Assembly: GCA_030280995.1 (NCBI GenBank)
Contig: JASXTE010000017.1
Span: 19,654,498 to 19,718,497, forward strand
Length of the DNA stretch: 64,000 nucleotides
Direction of reading: 5' to 3'
Origin: Hemileia vastatrix
Lineage: Eukaryota; Basidiomycota; Pucciniomycetes; Pucciniales; Zaghouaniaceae
Position 1 is the stretch's first letter; each line of letters begins with the position of its first letter. Under the pieces are notes generated by a model that was not told where the DNA came from, ran no database searches, and was given only the letters and a program-made list of their open reading frames with translations. Of the stretch, positions 43,169 through 54,948 are shown piece after piece. The position numbers were made by a program, and so were the translations under genes.

Positions 43169-43924
43169 GACACTCGAGGCAAAAGCAGCTCATTAAATCA
43201 ATAATATCGAGTTCTAAATCTATACTCAAAGCGCAGAAAGCAATTCCTCATAGCAACTGCGATTCCCCTTTGTGTACTTACTATTTAACTGCGCTAGCCT
43301 AAACTCTAAATCTAAATTAGTCAATCTCTCAATAGGGTGCCTTAGTCTCATTTTCAATAAGCAACGCACAGTGCTAGGATCAACGTAATAGTACAGTAGT
43401 AGTTTTCATTGAAAGTTTTTTAATTAATTTAAAAGGGGTAAATTGAGCATGGACGGATATTAGCGAAGAGGGATTAAGTGTATGTTAGTAATGGTCAATG
43501 GTATGGGAATGGTGTGATGAAAGGGAGGTCAATGCGAGGAGGAATAAAGGATATAAAAGGGTTGGGTATTTGGTTTGATATTCCTTAGAATTAAATTATA
43601 AAACGTATTTACATTTAATAGTGGTAAAATCTTTAAGTTAAATCATTGTTATTGTATCTTTCTTTTATTTTCTCAATATTCATTTCTAAATCCTAAATAT
43701 TTGATTATTGAGTTTCCAACCCTTTGTGAGATCTTAAGAATTCCTATTACATTTTAAACTACCTTATAATTCTTCTCGAACATACCTCGAACCTGTAGCT
43801 CTTACTTCGAGTGACCATCGAATCACTTCCTCGAATCATTCCTCTGTGCTTCGAAGAAGTTTCTAAATCTCTCATCTCACTTGCAGGAACATCCTCGACC
43901 TTGTGCCTAGGTCGTCTGGTGACA
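43165..43924 (+). mobile_element. 3' LTR of element 2, right piece
   Basis: Continues the LTR begun at 32196 and ends GGTGACA. TATA box at 43552-43557. From 43925 the sequence is Harbinger-derived, not the T-element pol that flanks the left LTR. Confidence 0.92.
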
Positions 43925-44902
43925 GAAAAGTGGTAATGAAGATGAGATCAAAAGGAGTTTTATAAGTTCACTGTTATCCAGATAAGAGTCATACATATAT
44001 TTAAGTATGAAGTTTTCATAAAAGGAATGAGATATCATATAGGCATGAAAAAAAGGAGATGAAACTTACCTTGATTGAAAAGTAGGAAAAATAGAGTGAG
44101 AAATATTGATGTTGGAATTGTGGGGAAATTGAATATGGAGTAATTGAAATGCATAAAGAATATGCAATGTATGTGTTTCAACGAAATGGAGCCAAAAAGT
44201 GAAATAAGGGAAAGGGGGGATAATGACCATGCCAAGGAGGGATGAAGAGTAGGGTGATGGAGCTAAAAAAGAAATTAAAGAGGGAGAAAAAAAAAAGGTT
44301 TATTATACCATTGAAATCCAAAATAACCACTTACAAAAAAAATTTAGATAAAAAAAATAAAATAAACAGAAAAAAACAAAAAAATTATAATTAGTAATCA
44401 AAAAATCAAAATAAAGAATAAAGTGACTTACCTGGAGAGATGAGATGACAAAATGAATAAAACCAAATTGTTTGAGGGATGTTGGAGGAGAATAGGAAAA
44501 GGATATGAGGGATGAATGAAAAAAAAAATCACTGACAAAATATGCGATTTCATGTTGAGCTGGTGAAAGAAAACCAATGAGCCATCCAAAAAAAGATTTT
44601 CACCGTAAATTCCAAAAAAAAAATGAATATACAACAAACCAAAATACCAACCCAAGTGAATGAAGTACACAAAGAGGACATTTGGAGAGTACAAAATGGT
44701 ATGGGAAAGAAAGGGATGATGTGGCCAACATGTGGTTTTGAAAAAAAAATCATGAAAAAAGTGCTGATTTGAGGTCAGAACTGACACCCATTTAAGAAAT
44801 AAGTGAATTTTTTGCAAAATTTAAGTTCTGATTTGTAAGTGCTGATTTGGTTTAAAATCCGCACTTAAGTTAAGTGCGGATTTTCCAGAACTGACACCCC
44901 CT
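43925..44902 (-). mobile_element. Harbinger-type element end (TIR plus leader), truncated
   Basis: Read on the minus strand it starts AGGGGGTGTCAGTTCTGG (TIR, 44902), then CCGCACTTAAC, then ~800 bp nearly identical to 56275-57069. The match runs to the junction with the element 2 LTR at 43924/43925. The frame at 44428-44817 is inside this noncoding leader and is not conserved as coding. GTAAGT-like donors in the leader suggest introns of a 5' untranslated region. Confidence 0.8.
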
Positions 44903-46555
44903 AAAATCAAGTTTATGTCTTCAACTTCTGGTACTTCATGGATAAAAATCTTTCCAATTTTAATGTGATAACTGGATTTCATTAGATAATGTAAAATCTT
45001 AATACAATGGTGCTAAAAGGAAAACAAAATTTTATTGAAAATATTTTTTAAAATGGGTTTGTAATTATTTAGGCTAATTGAAGTAGCACCTTAAATTACA
45101 CCTCTGGAAGAAAATTATTTGATGTTAATTGTGGATGAATTTTTTTTTCATCCTGAAAAAATACATTGACATATAAATTTCAGATATGAAAATTTTTTCA
45201 AATTTTTAAATAATATTTGCTTTTGAAATATTATTTAAACTTAGTTTTATATTCTGAGAAAAATATTGGCACCTGCTAGAAGGTCCATATTATCTTCTTA
45301 AATATATAAGTTCAGTTTGGGGGAGACACCTTCTAGAATGTGTGAAAACTTATTTTAGATGAATATTGTTATATACACAGAAAATTCCATCTCAATTATG
45401 TTATTCATTAAAAAAAATTCATGTATTTGAAAAATACTTCCAAAAAATTTACCTGTCTTTGTTCTTCAGTAATGTAAATTTGATTGGTTTTATAAATATG
45501 GGGGGTTTCATTCCTTTGAAAATTCAAATTTGCAGAAACTTTTTTAATTTTAATGGAAACGCAACTTATAAACATATTTTTTATGTAATATTAAATCAAT
45601 TAGTCTGAAATATTAAAAATTTTCTTGTATTAGTGAAAACACATTTCTCTATGCACATTTCTACTAGCTTCAATAATATAGAAATTATAGAACCTAGACC
45701 AAATTTTGATGTTGTAAGGGTTTATTAAAATTATAAAATATATGCCTAAAATTATTTGGTAAATTTCATATTCCTCACAAATAGCAGCAGTGATTTTTTG
45801 CTGCATAGGGTTACAAAAATCAACATGACTTTTAGTCATATCTGTTCTTCTTCTTCCAGAAAATTAAAAACATTTCTACTCATTAAGCTATATTCATAAA
45901 TGATGCTTTATAATTTCAATATTTTTATTCAAATTTATTCCTCCAATAATTATCTATCAATATTCAAAGATTAAAAGCAGAGTGGCATATGGTGGAAAAT
46001 GTTATGAGTGAGGAAGATTATTAAATGTAAATTTGTTTTCCAAATATTTATAGCCATTCAAAAAAGCAATTAATTACACCTTTGATATTAGGCAAAAATA
46101 CTATTTAAAATTTTCCAAGGTTTTTTGTTTAAATGAGGTATTTGAGTATTGCAGTGTGCTTAGAGATTGAAATCTCTGTTGAAGGAGTCATTGGTTAATC
46201 ATATTTCCAATTTATTCAAAAACACTTTTTCAACTTTTATCTTCTCAAAAGCTCAAATACTAAAAATGGCCATTGAGCCATACTGCTGTGGTATCATGTC
46301 TACATTAATTTGTGACATTTTTTCATTAAATCATTTTTGATTCATATTTTTTTGCTTGAATCCTATTACTTAATCTTTATTTCATGCTTGAAATGTCTTT
46401 TTTATTGTTTATTTATGTATTTTAAATAAAATTTGGAAATCTGGACTCCCTACCAGAATAAAATGTAGGGATTGGTATTGTCATTTTTTGACATAAAAGA
46501 TTAAAAAAAAAATTAGAAAAAAAGCAATTTATTGAGTGTTTGAAATTATGAAATT
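44903..46555. other. AT-rich Harbinger-derived noncoding DNA
   Basis: There is no convincing gene. 46262-46330 (TTGAGCCATACTGCTGTGG...) closely matches 62527-62590, so this is the interior of a dispersed element, probably the one whose transposase lies at 46996-54290. Confidence 0.6.
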
Positions 46556-46755
46556 AAAGGGTATCAAAGTTAGAAATTTGTAATTATTTATAAGGCATTT
46601 CATAATGCAAAAAGAAGGCCACAAAATTGACATTACCTCTAAGTAGAAAGGTGTTTTGGGAGCACAATATGGCTTATTTTAAAAAATAATCATCATTAAT
46701 TTGGTGGAAAAAAGAGGTATATTGAAATTGAAGATTTCTAACTTTGATACCCCCT
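46556..46755. mobile_element. 200-bp MITE with 22-bp terminal inverted repeats
   Basis: Left end AAAGGGTATCAAAGTTAGAAAT (46556-46577), right end its complement starting AGGGGGTATCAAAG (46755-46734), two mismatches. Flanked by ATT on both sides (46553-46555 and 46756-46758). TIR start and 3-bp duplication resemble the large Harbinger element at 54620-60750 (AGGGGGTATCAATG; AAT). No coding capacity. Confidence 0.85.
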
Positions 46756-46995
46756 ATTGAGAGGAATTCTTTTTTCAAATTATACAAGTAAAAACCCGTT
46801 AAAGATTAGTTAATTAGTGACTGATCAGTATATTGAACAGTTTTATCACTTAAAAAAAGAGATAAGGTTACTATTGAAATTCTTTCAAAAAGATATCAAA
46901 GTTAAATTAAGAAGGAAAAATTCATACATGTTGTGATAGTAGATAAAAACAAAAAAATTTCTAAATAACTAAACATTAATTTAGAACTAAATCTC

Positions 46996-47845
46996 CTAAT
47001 GTACTGGTATGATTGGAGGAAGTTTTACACTTAGGCAAGTGGTTTGAGCAATAGAATTTTTGGATATGGTGGAAGGTGTTTTAACTTCTTCATCTTCATA
47101 GAAATCCAACCATTTATCTTTCAAATCAGCAAGTAGGCTATGAAATATAGTGCAACAAAGTTTCCTGTTGATAACTGCCACCATTTTAGTTTTATTTCTA
47201 AGAAGACTTCTGAGCTTCCTTATACTTGCTAAAAAACCTTTCAAGATTACAATAGAATGTTCAACATGAACTCTTGACTTTTTCAAATGACTGTCAAACT
47301 TGGCATTTTGGATCCTTCTGAAGCTGTTCCCAAAATGTGGGAAGTACATACTTTTCATTCACATAAGTGGAATATTTAAGAAGATACTGATCTTCATTGA
47401 AAATTTTTTGAAGTTCTTTTAAAATATTCATTCTTTGGAAGATGTAGAAATCATAAAATGAGCAAGTATATCCAGAAAAGAAAGTTATGATTTTTTGTTG
47501 AAGTCACATATATGATGAATAGAAATTTAGTATCTATAGAAAAGATATTTTTTTTTTTAGTATTTAAAAGATTGAATTGAATAAATAAACAAGGAACCTC
47601 TTTTACCTGTCATAGTAGTTAATTCCACCTTGAGCAGGTCTCTGACTCAAAGGAATAGTGGTACCATCAATTAAACTCTCTGCTTGCATAACCTGAGATG
47701 ATTCAAGTTGCTCTTATTTTGTTGGCCAGGTAATAATTGAGATTCCAAGGAGTTGATAGCAGTGATGCATAATTTTGTATAGGTTTTAAAAAAGCCATAC
47801 CCTAAATCACATATATTTTCCAAATGTTGTATAAAGACACTTAAA
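46996..47845 (-). pseudogene. PIF/Harbinger transposase pseudogene, C-terminal part
   Basis: The minus frames 47871-47671 (IQHLENICDLGYGFFKTYTK) and 47358-46996 (HVEHSIVILKGFLASIRKLR) match the transposase at 54949-56260. Between them another frame reads IDGTTIPLSQRPAQGG near 47660, so the first catalytic Asp is intact here, unlike in the larger element. The Asp of the second motif is readable near 47440-47475 (FYDFYIF), and Glu is in HVEHS. Several frameshifts break the gene. The N-terminal part continues at 53923-54290 beyond the inserted LTR and Copia element. Confidence 0.85.
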
Positions 47846-48806
47846 GGTGCCTTTCTGTAAGCAGAATCCAAGGGAGTCAGATAAACCTAAGAAAAACCTG
47901 TCCCTTTAAGTAAAATAAAGATTTCTCAATTAAAGAAGCTAAACTTTCTACTTGATAAAAAAAAACTTGTTGAACGGTTTTTTAAGGTTTTTGATATGAT
48001 TGAATCAGTGTTCATAAGTTAATATAAAGAAATTCAAAAAAATGTTGAACCAGTGAAAATTAGTTTAAACAATTGAATTTATATGTTTTTATAAAGTTTT
48101 TATTTTTTTGAAAAGATTTTAAAAATAAGTCTCTGGAGCTTAAACCTTTCTAATGATACCCAAAATGTATATATTTATAAGTTTTTGTGTAAAATAAATG
48201 AAGTGTTAAGTAAAAATGTTATAATTATAAGGGCATTACAAATTGTAAAACGTAGTGTAAAAAATGGTTGTTATGTGTTATAATATTCTATGATATTGTC
48301 TTATGATGTATTTTATTCTCTGTTCTGGACTAATTTTGAGTCTACAGAATTTATATGCATAGTCTAGTCACACGCCTCCTTTTCCCTTCTGGAGCTTTTA
48401 TGGAGTTTTTACGGACTTTTCTGGAGCTTGTATTTACTTCTGTTATCAATTAGAGCCTTAAAAACTTAATAAAAAGTCTTTAAAAATTAGATATTATAGG
48501 GCTACATCTGAAAAACTGTTCCTCCAATTTTTGTAGCCTGCACATCCCTATTCACTAAGCTATAAATTATTAAAGTTTAGTAAGTTAAAAAAAATCAAAA
48601 ATATTTAGAAATACTTAATAAAATAATTATAAAAATAAGAAAAAAGTAAAAGTTCCAATAAAATTTAAAAATGTTCTTGAGCCTCCTGATTTCCATTCCC
48701 ATGCATTTTTAAGTCAATAATAGTGTTCCTTGACTGACTGTGAATTAATTATTTTCTCTTGACAGGTTATTTGACCAATTTTCCACCATAAAATCAACCA
48801 TTTTAA

Positions 48807-49193
48807 TGTAAACTTTCAAGCCTTATATATGTATATATTGATTTTTTTAAGTTAAAAATTGTCACTAGTTGTTATCTCTCAATGGATCTAACCTAAGTGT
48901 ATTTTGAATGAGGCAAATCAGTATATGAGCAGTGGATAGCGCAATGGGTTCAAATAGGAAATTGATTTAATTGGAATAGTAATAGAATAAAATCAATTAA
49001 GAAAATAGTTACAGACTATTCTATTAAATATCATTTATTCTATCACTACTATAGACCTATTTCCATCCTATCAGCTAACATCATTAGGTTTCCAAATTGT
49101 TATAAGGCTCAAGTTTATGCATGGAGAGTAGATAATGATCTTACCGACATGTTGTCATGTTGGGTTAGGAAGTATTGAGTTTGATTTCTGACA
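48807..49193 (-). mobile_element. 3' LTR of the Copia element
   Basis: On the plus strand it starts TGTAAACTTTCAAGCC and ends TTTGATTTCTGACA. It aligns along its length with 53418-53806 (for example ATTCTATCACTACTATAGAC in both). Divergence is substantial, so the insertion is old. Confidence 0.85.
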
Positions 49194-49597
49194 CACTCCT
49201 TTAATAAGTAAATCATTGTGAACAAAGAGTTTCAAAAGATGCGTTTTCCATTTTACTTAATTTAATGCCTTTGTGAGCATGTCAGCTAGGATGGTGGCTG
49301 TTGACATGTATGGAATTTGTAAGATTGAGTTATCAACTTGTTTGCGGATCCAGTGTAGTAAGATTTCCAGATGTTTTGGTTGTGCATGATAGAGTGGATT
49401 CTTTGTTAATGCAATACACCAGAAAAAAACATGGGCACCTGATAGCAGTTTTAAACCTTTATATTTATCTTAACTCAATTTAAGATCATCTGTAATTCTT
49501 CTGGAAAGACTGCACACTAAAAATGAGCACACTAGCTTGCGCAACATCCAATCAGATTTACTCATAAATCAAAACTGAATATAGAGATAGAAACCTT
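49194..49597. other. Copia 3' noncoding stretch
   Basis: Lies between the LTR and the RNase H remnant. The plus frame 49301-49483 looks like chance, since it overlaps antisense RNase H remains (GTGCATGATAGAGTGGAT...). Confidence 0.4.
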
Positions 49598-52300
49598 CTA
49601 GCAGAAGCTATTTGATTTTTTGCAGTATATCATTAAGCAGGTGAGTGAAACAAATTGCTTCCTGTCCAGTTTCCACCATGGCTTTAGCTTCTGATTCATC
49701 TTTTCTGATGGAAATTGTTGTTTTCTTTTTAGTCCTACAACTGACTGTGAAATTGTTGAAGGTAAAAATATAACCTGTTGTTGAATGTCAGCTTCATGTG
49801 CAGGATCCATGGTTGGCATTTCAGTAGCCTATTAGTCGCTTTTGGGTTGGAACAGCACACCAAAATCTTGAGTTCTCTTAAGTATCTAAGGAAATGAATA
49901 AAGGCATTCTAATGGCTCATTCCTGGTCTGTTTATGAATCGTGATAATTGACTACAAGCAAAACCCAGGTCTGGCCTAGTGCATTTCACCAAGTAATTTA
50001 GGTGTCCTACTTCAGATCTGTAGTTTTTTCTTAATTTTAGGAATTTTTCATGATCATTTTCATCAGCTGGAGAGAGTTGTGAGTTGGGTTCCATGGAAGT
50101 TGAAATTTCTTTGCAATTTTTCATCTTGTAAAGGCTGAGTATGGCTTCAACTTTGCTAGACTGTAAGAGTGTTATTGTTTTGTGGTTTTTGTCTTGTGTT
50201 ATTTTGATTCCTAAGATCATTTGTGAATCACTCAAGTCCTCCATTTCTAATTTTTTGGATATGAGATATTTAAACCATTGAATATTTTTTCCAAATGTTG
50301 AGAAGTCATTGACATGCACATGCACAAAGAAAGGTCTAGTGTTTTCCTTGTGAATAAAAAGGGCTGGGTCTACTGTGCTACAGTTGATGTTATTATCAAT
50401 GAAGTACCAATTGATACCAGCAATGTGATGCCTGCTTGAGGAGTAATACATGGTTTTTAATTATAGAAGGCTCTAGTACCCCTTTTTTCAATCACATATA
50501 AATTGTTTCTTCTGGTACACCATTGCCAAAAGTGGACTTTGCATCCATCTGTCAAAAATTTCATTCTTCAGTCACAGAGATTTCACGAAAAAAATTGTAA
50601 GGTGGTGAGTTTTTCAGTGGGCACAAAGTTCTCTGTATAATCAGCTCCATATTTTTGAGAAAATCCCTGTGCACATAAGTGTGCCTTGAAATTGCTTATT
50701 TTGCTGTTGTGGTTTATTTTGATAATGGAGACCCACACTCTCCCTATGTGTCTATCTTCATTAGTGCACTCTATCACTTCTCATAATCCTTTAATTATCT
50801 GTTAATTTAATTCATTATTGAAAGCTATTTCCCAATTGTCACTGTTTTTATCTTTCAATGCTTCTTCATAACTAGATGGGGTCAAGAAGGTTTATAATAT
50901 GGGGATCATGGCGCTCAATGCATTCTCATCTCTTTTTTCATTCAGCACTCATGTGATTTTCTCTGCTAAATCTAGTGCAACTACTTCTGATGATTTTTGA
51001 TGGGTCAACTACAGAAAATATATTCTGAGGTGCAATGTTGCTTGTTAAGTGGTATTCCCAGAATCTGCTCAAGGGTCCTTGTGAGTCTTCTTCTGAAATA
51101 GTAGCATTTTCAGTTTCTTGACCATTGCATTCACTTTCTGGAAACACAAGAGTTCTGTTATTGTTGTTTTCAGAATGTGTAGGGATATGAAAGGATTTTT
51201 TTTCAACAAAAAGATTTGGCAATGATATATTTGCATGAGGTGGTTTTGAAAATGGGTACACATTCTCATTGAATACAACATTGTACAAGTAGAATGCCTT
51301 ATTGATGTCAAGGTTTAATAATCAATAAGAGTTATTTTCCTTGTGAAAACACAGAAAGCATGCTATAACAGAATTTATTTTTGAGTTTCCCAGAACTTAT
51401 CCTCTTGTAAATTAGTGCAAATGAAAGACATACAAAGTTTTTGATGTTTTGGATATTTGGTTTGAGATTGAATAACTTTTTATAAGGTGAAAAAAATTTT
51501 GAGTTGGATTTTGTGGGTACATGATTTTCAATGAATACTGAAATTTTGATTACCTCAACCCATTAATATTTTGGCATGTTAGATTTGAAAAGCATGAATT
51601 TGGCCATTTTGATTGATGTCCTGTTACCTCTCTCAGAAATCAGGTTTTTTTGAAGGGTATGAGGAGAGGTGACAATGATTTTAAATACCTCACTCAATGA
51701 TAATTTGGTAAATTTCTTATTGATAAATTCTCTTCCTCCATTGTATACTAGGTTGAGCAGCTTATGATTGGTAAGATTTTCTGAATATTTTTTAAATTGG
51801 AAGAAGTGATCAAATGAATCTGATTTTCCTCTAAGTATTTACACAAATATATAAGATGGGTAGGTTTTAGTCAATTTGAAATAATATTTTATCCCATCTT
51901 TTTTTTAACTAATCTACCACTTAAGTTGCAGTGCACATACTCTAGAGGTCTTATGGCAGAAGGAAAATGCACATAGAATTAAATTTATGTAATTTTGCAT
52001 TCACACAATGCTCACAGAATAAAGATTAACTTGTATGAATGTAAGAAATATTTAAACTCCTAAGTAGTTTTTTAAGGTAGTCTAGTTTTATGTGTCTGAG
52101 TCATTCATTCCAACATAGTAAGTCAGACTTCTTGAATGATGCAATAAATGATGCAGCAGAATTTGAGGGCTCAAAGCGTTTTTCATGGATCTGGTACAGA
52201 TTTTATCCAGGAAGTAATGCACCTGATACAACTTTCTTACCTCCATTTTTGATTATTATTTATCAATCAGATTTGGCCTTCATTTGAAAATCTCATTCGG
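49598..52300 (-). pseudogene. Copia pol remnant (integrase tail, RT, RNase H)
   Basis: 50777-50583 reads the start of Copia RT (FKAHLCAQGFSQKYGADYTENF). 50451-49909 continues (VDPALFIHKEN, then VHVNDFSTFGK at the catalytic site where Copia has a DD pair, so one Asp is now Asn; MILGIKI; YRSEVGHLNYLVKCTRPDLGFA). The RNase H end is readable near 49690-49620 in another frame (EAKAMVETGQEAICFTHLL). 51288-50938 is the variable region between integrase and RT. 52300-51300 should hold integrase but is too decayed for me to place the DDE residues. Non-functional. Confidence 0.85.
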
Positions 52301-53384
52301 AGAAAGGTGCAAGGGAAATGAGGTTCTGGATAATCTTTGGGATGTGCTAGCAACCTGTGAGGCAAAAGCCTTCATTTTTTTGGTTGATTAGAAGAGCCAA
52401 ATCAACAACCAGAACATGGATTGTAGCGCCATCTCCAACCTTTACAAGCATTTTAACAAAATCATTTGATGAGAAGAGTTATTTTTCTAAAAAAATGTGA
52501 GATGATGCGCCCAAATTGAATATGAATTTACTGGACTCTGGCTTTATTGAGGCAATCACTGAATAGAGATAGTGAATTTCATAGGTGAAACTAGCAATTT
52601 CAGAGCTTTTCACTTTGTCCTGGGATTTAGAGTTGAAATTTGGACAATGCTCAGGGGGAAGAGCCCGAAACTGATCTTCTGAAAGAGGGAATTTTTTGTT
52701 GTTCTTTCCATTTGATCAGTATTCTTGCCTTTATTGTGGGAATTCTCACTATTTTTAGTGGTAAGTAGGGTAGTTTCAGATGAGTCTAAACAGTTGGAAA
52801 TTAGTTTTAACTTTAAGAGAGCAATTTTATTTGTAAGGGGCTTTCCAGTATCTTCTTATGTATTGATTATCATTTCCTGGCTCCTTTAAAGAGAATAAGG
52901 TAGCTTGTTGAGAATGAAGTAAGGGTAGTGTTGGTCCTCAAATTTTCAACCAATTAATGGGGGCTTGTTGGTTGACAATAGAAGTTCTGTGAAAAAACCA
53001 TAAAAATTTCCTTCTGAGCATCTGATTAAATTGAAGAAAGTGGATAAAGTGTTAACGTTGGTTTGTCTTTTGGCAGAGAAATTCTTGGCAAGTTTTTTCC
53101 ACAATCCAATAGGGTTTTCTCTGTTGGTTTCATCAAAGAGGAAGTTCAGGTTTGTGTCATCAAGTTTCTGAACAGATATGTTGGAAGCTTGTGGGTGGGA
53201 ATTGGATAATATATGCGGCTTTGGATTTTTCTGTTGTTAGGACAGGGATCTTGCCTTTGACCAGATTGTCAAGATTAATTTGAGATAAATAAAATATCAT
53301 TTTCCTGTGCCATGTGATATAATTTGATGCAGTTAGGATTGGAATTTCATGAAGCTGCTGGCTGGTGTTATTGGATTGTTCCAT
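52301..53384 (-). pseudogene. Copia gag remnant
   Basis: ATG at 53384: MEQSNNTSQQLHEIPILTASNYITWHRKMIFYL, the typical start of Copia Gag (L...NY..W...M...L). It is open for 74 codons, then broken; the remainder to ~52300 is degraded. No zinc knuckle could be read with confidence. Confidence 0.8.
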
Positions 53385-53417
53385 AGCCCCAAATATGAGT
53401 CAATCAGAGTTTTAATC

Positions 53418-53806
53418 TGTAAACTTTTGAGCCTTAAATATGTAAATATTGACTTTTGTCAGTTACAAAAATATTCAGTAGTTTGCAGTTCTTAGTGGAG
53501 ACAACCTAAGTGCATTTTTAACAAGGAAAATCAGTATATGAGAAGTGGATAGTGCAAAGGGTACAAATAGGCAATTGATTTAATTGGAATATTAATAGAA
53601 GAAAATCAATAAAGAAAATATTTATGGACTATGCTATTAAATATCATTTATTCTATCACTACTATAGACCTATTTCTAACATATCAGCTAACATTATTAG
53701 GTTTCCACATCATCATAAGGCTCAAGTATAAGCATGAAGAGTTGATAATGATCTAACCAGCATTTTTTTATGTTCCATTTGGAGGTATTGGGTTTGATTT
53801 CTGAAA
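53418..53806 (-). mobile_element. 5' LTR of the Copia element
   Basis: Counterpart of 48807-49193. The gag ATG lies 34 bp inside it. I cannot recognise a standard initiator-tRNA primer-binding site in that gap. Confidence 0.85.
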
Positions 53807-53922
53807 TTTCTTTGTAATAAAAAATTCTAAAATTCAATAAATAAATAAATCTTCATAATAAATTTCCCAAAATAAAATTAAACATCTTTTAGTGCCATAC
53901 TCAACTTGAGACTACCAAAATG

Positions 53923-54290
53923 TTTTTAAGAAGCTCCATTACCGTTGGAACGCAAATGGCATAGTGTGATGGCTGATTGAATTGAAGGATCATGTTGTTG
54001 TTTTTAAAAATTATTGCGAAGAACAGGGTGATCAAGAATAATTTCAGATAATTAAAAGATAAATTCTTATGAAGTGATGAATAGCTGTCTTAAACTGAGT
54101 GCATATATTTTTACAAATTTTTGGATGGTGTACTTAGAGGTATAAAGTACTTAAGGATTTTTTAGAAGAAGGTTTTATTTACTTTCCATTTTAGATAAAA
54201 AATATATTTTCAAATATCAGAACCAGAATAAAAATCACAGTCCAAGAAAAGATCAAGAGCTATGAAACTTACTCTTTGAAGTTGTTAATC
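53923..54290 (-). pseudogene. PIF/Harbinger transposase pseudogene, N-terminal part
   Basis: Near 53935-53975 the minus strand reads a Cys/Phe...SNGNGAS segment equal to CRFGSNGNGAA of the transposase at 54949-56260, right where the solo LTR interrupts it. Upstream remnants (near 54230) resemble the LYYKSDSD region. Broken by several stops. Confidence 0.7.
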
Positions 54291-54579
54291 ATGTTTGGAA
54301 AGTGAGAAAGGCATGACTCTTATGTGGTATAAAAATGTAAATTTTTTATGATGCTGTGATTATTGAAGTGTTACCCTGAAGAGTGCAGCATATTTTTTGG
54401 ATGATTCTGAAAATAAGTGAAATAGAAATCTATGGTGTAATAAGCACTTTTAGTTGAGAAAGTGCCTATTTGAGTGAAATATATTACTTATTTTATTTTT
54501 GAAATACACCAGTTTTGAGGCCAGTGTGTTTCAGAAATCAGCACTTTTATAAGTTCATATTTGGTAAAATTTAAGCTTA

Positions 54580-54616
54580 GATTTGTAAATGCTGATTTTC
54601 AAGGACTGAAACCTCT
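54580..54616. repeat. Right terminal inverted repeat of the older Harbinger element
   Basis: On the minus strand AGAGGTTTCAGTCCTTGAAAATC, a variant of AGGGGGTTTCAGTTCTGGAAAATCC at 60809 and AGGGGGTGTCAGTTCTGG at 44902. It directly abuts the AAT at 54617-54619. Its left partner is not visible upstream of 46996. Confidence 0.7.
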
Positions 54617-54619
54617 AAT

Positions 54620-54650
54620 AGGGGGTATCAATGTTCAGGGATCCGCAATT
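54620..54650. repeat. Left terminal inverted repeat
   Basis: AGGGGGTATCAATGTT followed by a CCGCAATTA block; pairs with 60720-60750. Confidence 0.9.
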
Positions 54651-54689
54651 AGGGATCAGGAATTTTTTTTCCCGGGATCAGACATTATT

Positions 54690-54745
54690 AATTGCGGAAG
54701 ATTCTTATCCACTAGCCCCAGGGCTAGTGGATAAGAAATCCACGA
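54690..54745. repeat. Subterminal hairpin
   Basis: CTTATCCACTAGCCC directly followed by its complement GGGCTAGTGGATAAG (about 54706-54736), a near-perfect 30-nt palindrome in the element's left subterminal region. Confidence 0.85.
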
Positions 54746-54948
54746 TAATGCATTATCCCGCCTCTTATACCCCAATTTCCATTCCTAATTCCTGATCCCA
54801 AACTCATCTCATCCATGATGGATTTGCAAGAAAGTCACATGACTCATAATTGCTGATGCCATCCTTAAGTCTTTCCTCACTCTATGCTACTTAATTTTGG
54901 TGGCGAACACTTAAGTTTTTTTTCTATCTACACACCCCAAATGCACAT

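Larger units (their letters stand above)
24499..43924 (+). mobile_element. Chromodomain Ty3/Gypsy retrotransposon (element 2), interrupted by element 1
   Basis: It consists of a 5' LTR (24499-25256), gag, pol with chromodomain, a low-complexity spacer, an antisense spliced gene, and a 3' LTR (32196-32210 plus 43165-43924) split by a 10.95-kb insertion. LTRs start TGTCAC and end GTGACA. All four canonical pol activities are recognisable, but gag and pol carry several stops. The flanks do not show a target duplication: the left is integrase of a T element (CCAGA) and the right is Harbinger-derived (GAAAA). Confidence 0.92.
48807..53806 (-). mobile_element. Copia-type LTR retrotransposon (degenerate)
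   Basis: About 5.0 kb, minus strand. The LTRs, 48807-49193 and 53418-53806, are clearly homologous, with TG...CA-type ends. The gag start is at 53384, and RT and RNase H remnants are at 50777-49598 in Copia order (pol ends with RNase H; no integrase after it). Many frameshifts. It splits the solo LTR 47846-53922. Confidence 0.88.
47846..53922 (-). mobile_element. Solo T-type LTR inserted in the transposase, itself split by a Copia element
   Basis: The left piece 47846-48806 matches the element 1 LTR (CTGTAAGCAGAATCC; the CCGTCC-TTCCAATAAAATAA equivalent; AGAGCCTTAAAAACT; GTAGCCTGCACATC). The right piece 53807-53922 matches its other end (TTTAGTGCCATACTCAACTT...GACTACCAAAA against AGGTGCCGTACTAAACTTTAGGCTACCACA). 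No internal region remains. Flanks share TTAAA/TTAAG, a candidate target duplication. The subfamily is clearly older and more diverged than element 1. Confidence 0.8.

Noticed and set aside
44035..44817. Phe/His-rich minus-strand ORFs, repeated at 56755-56958
   Set aside because: They fall in a duplicated noncoding Harbinger leader; frames differ between copies by indels and contain splice-like signals.
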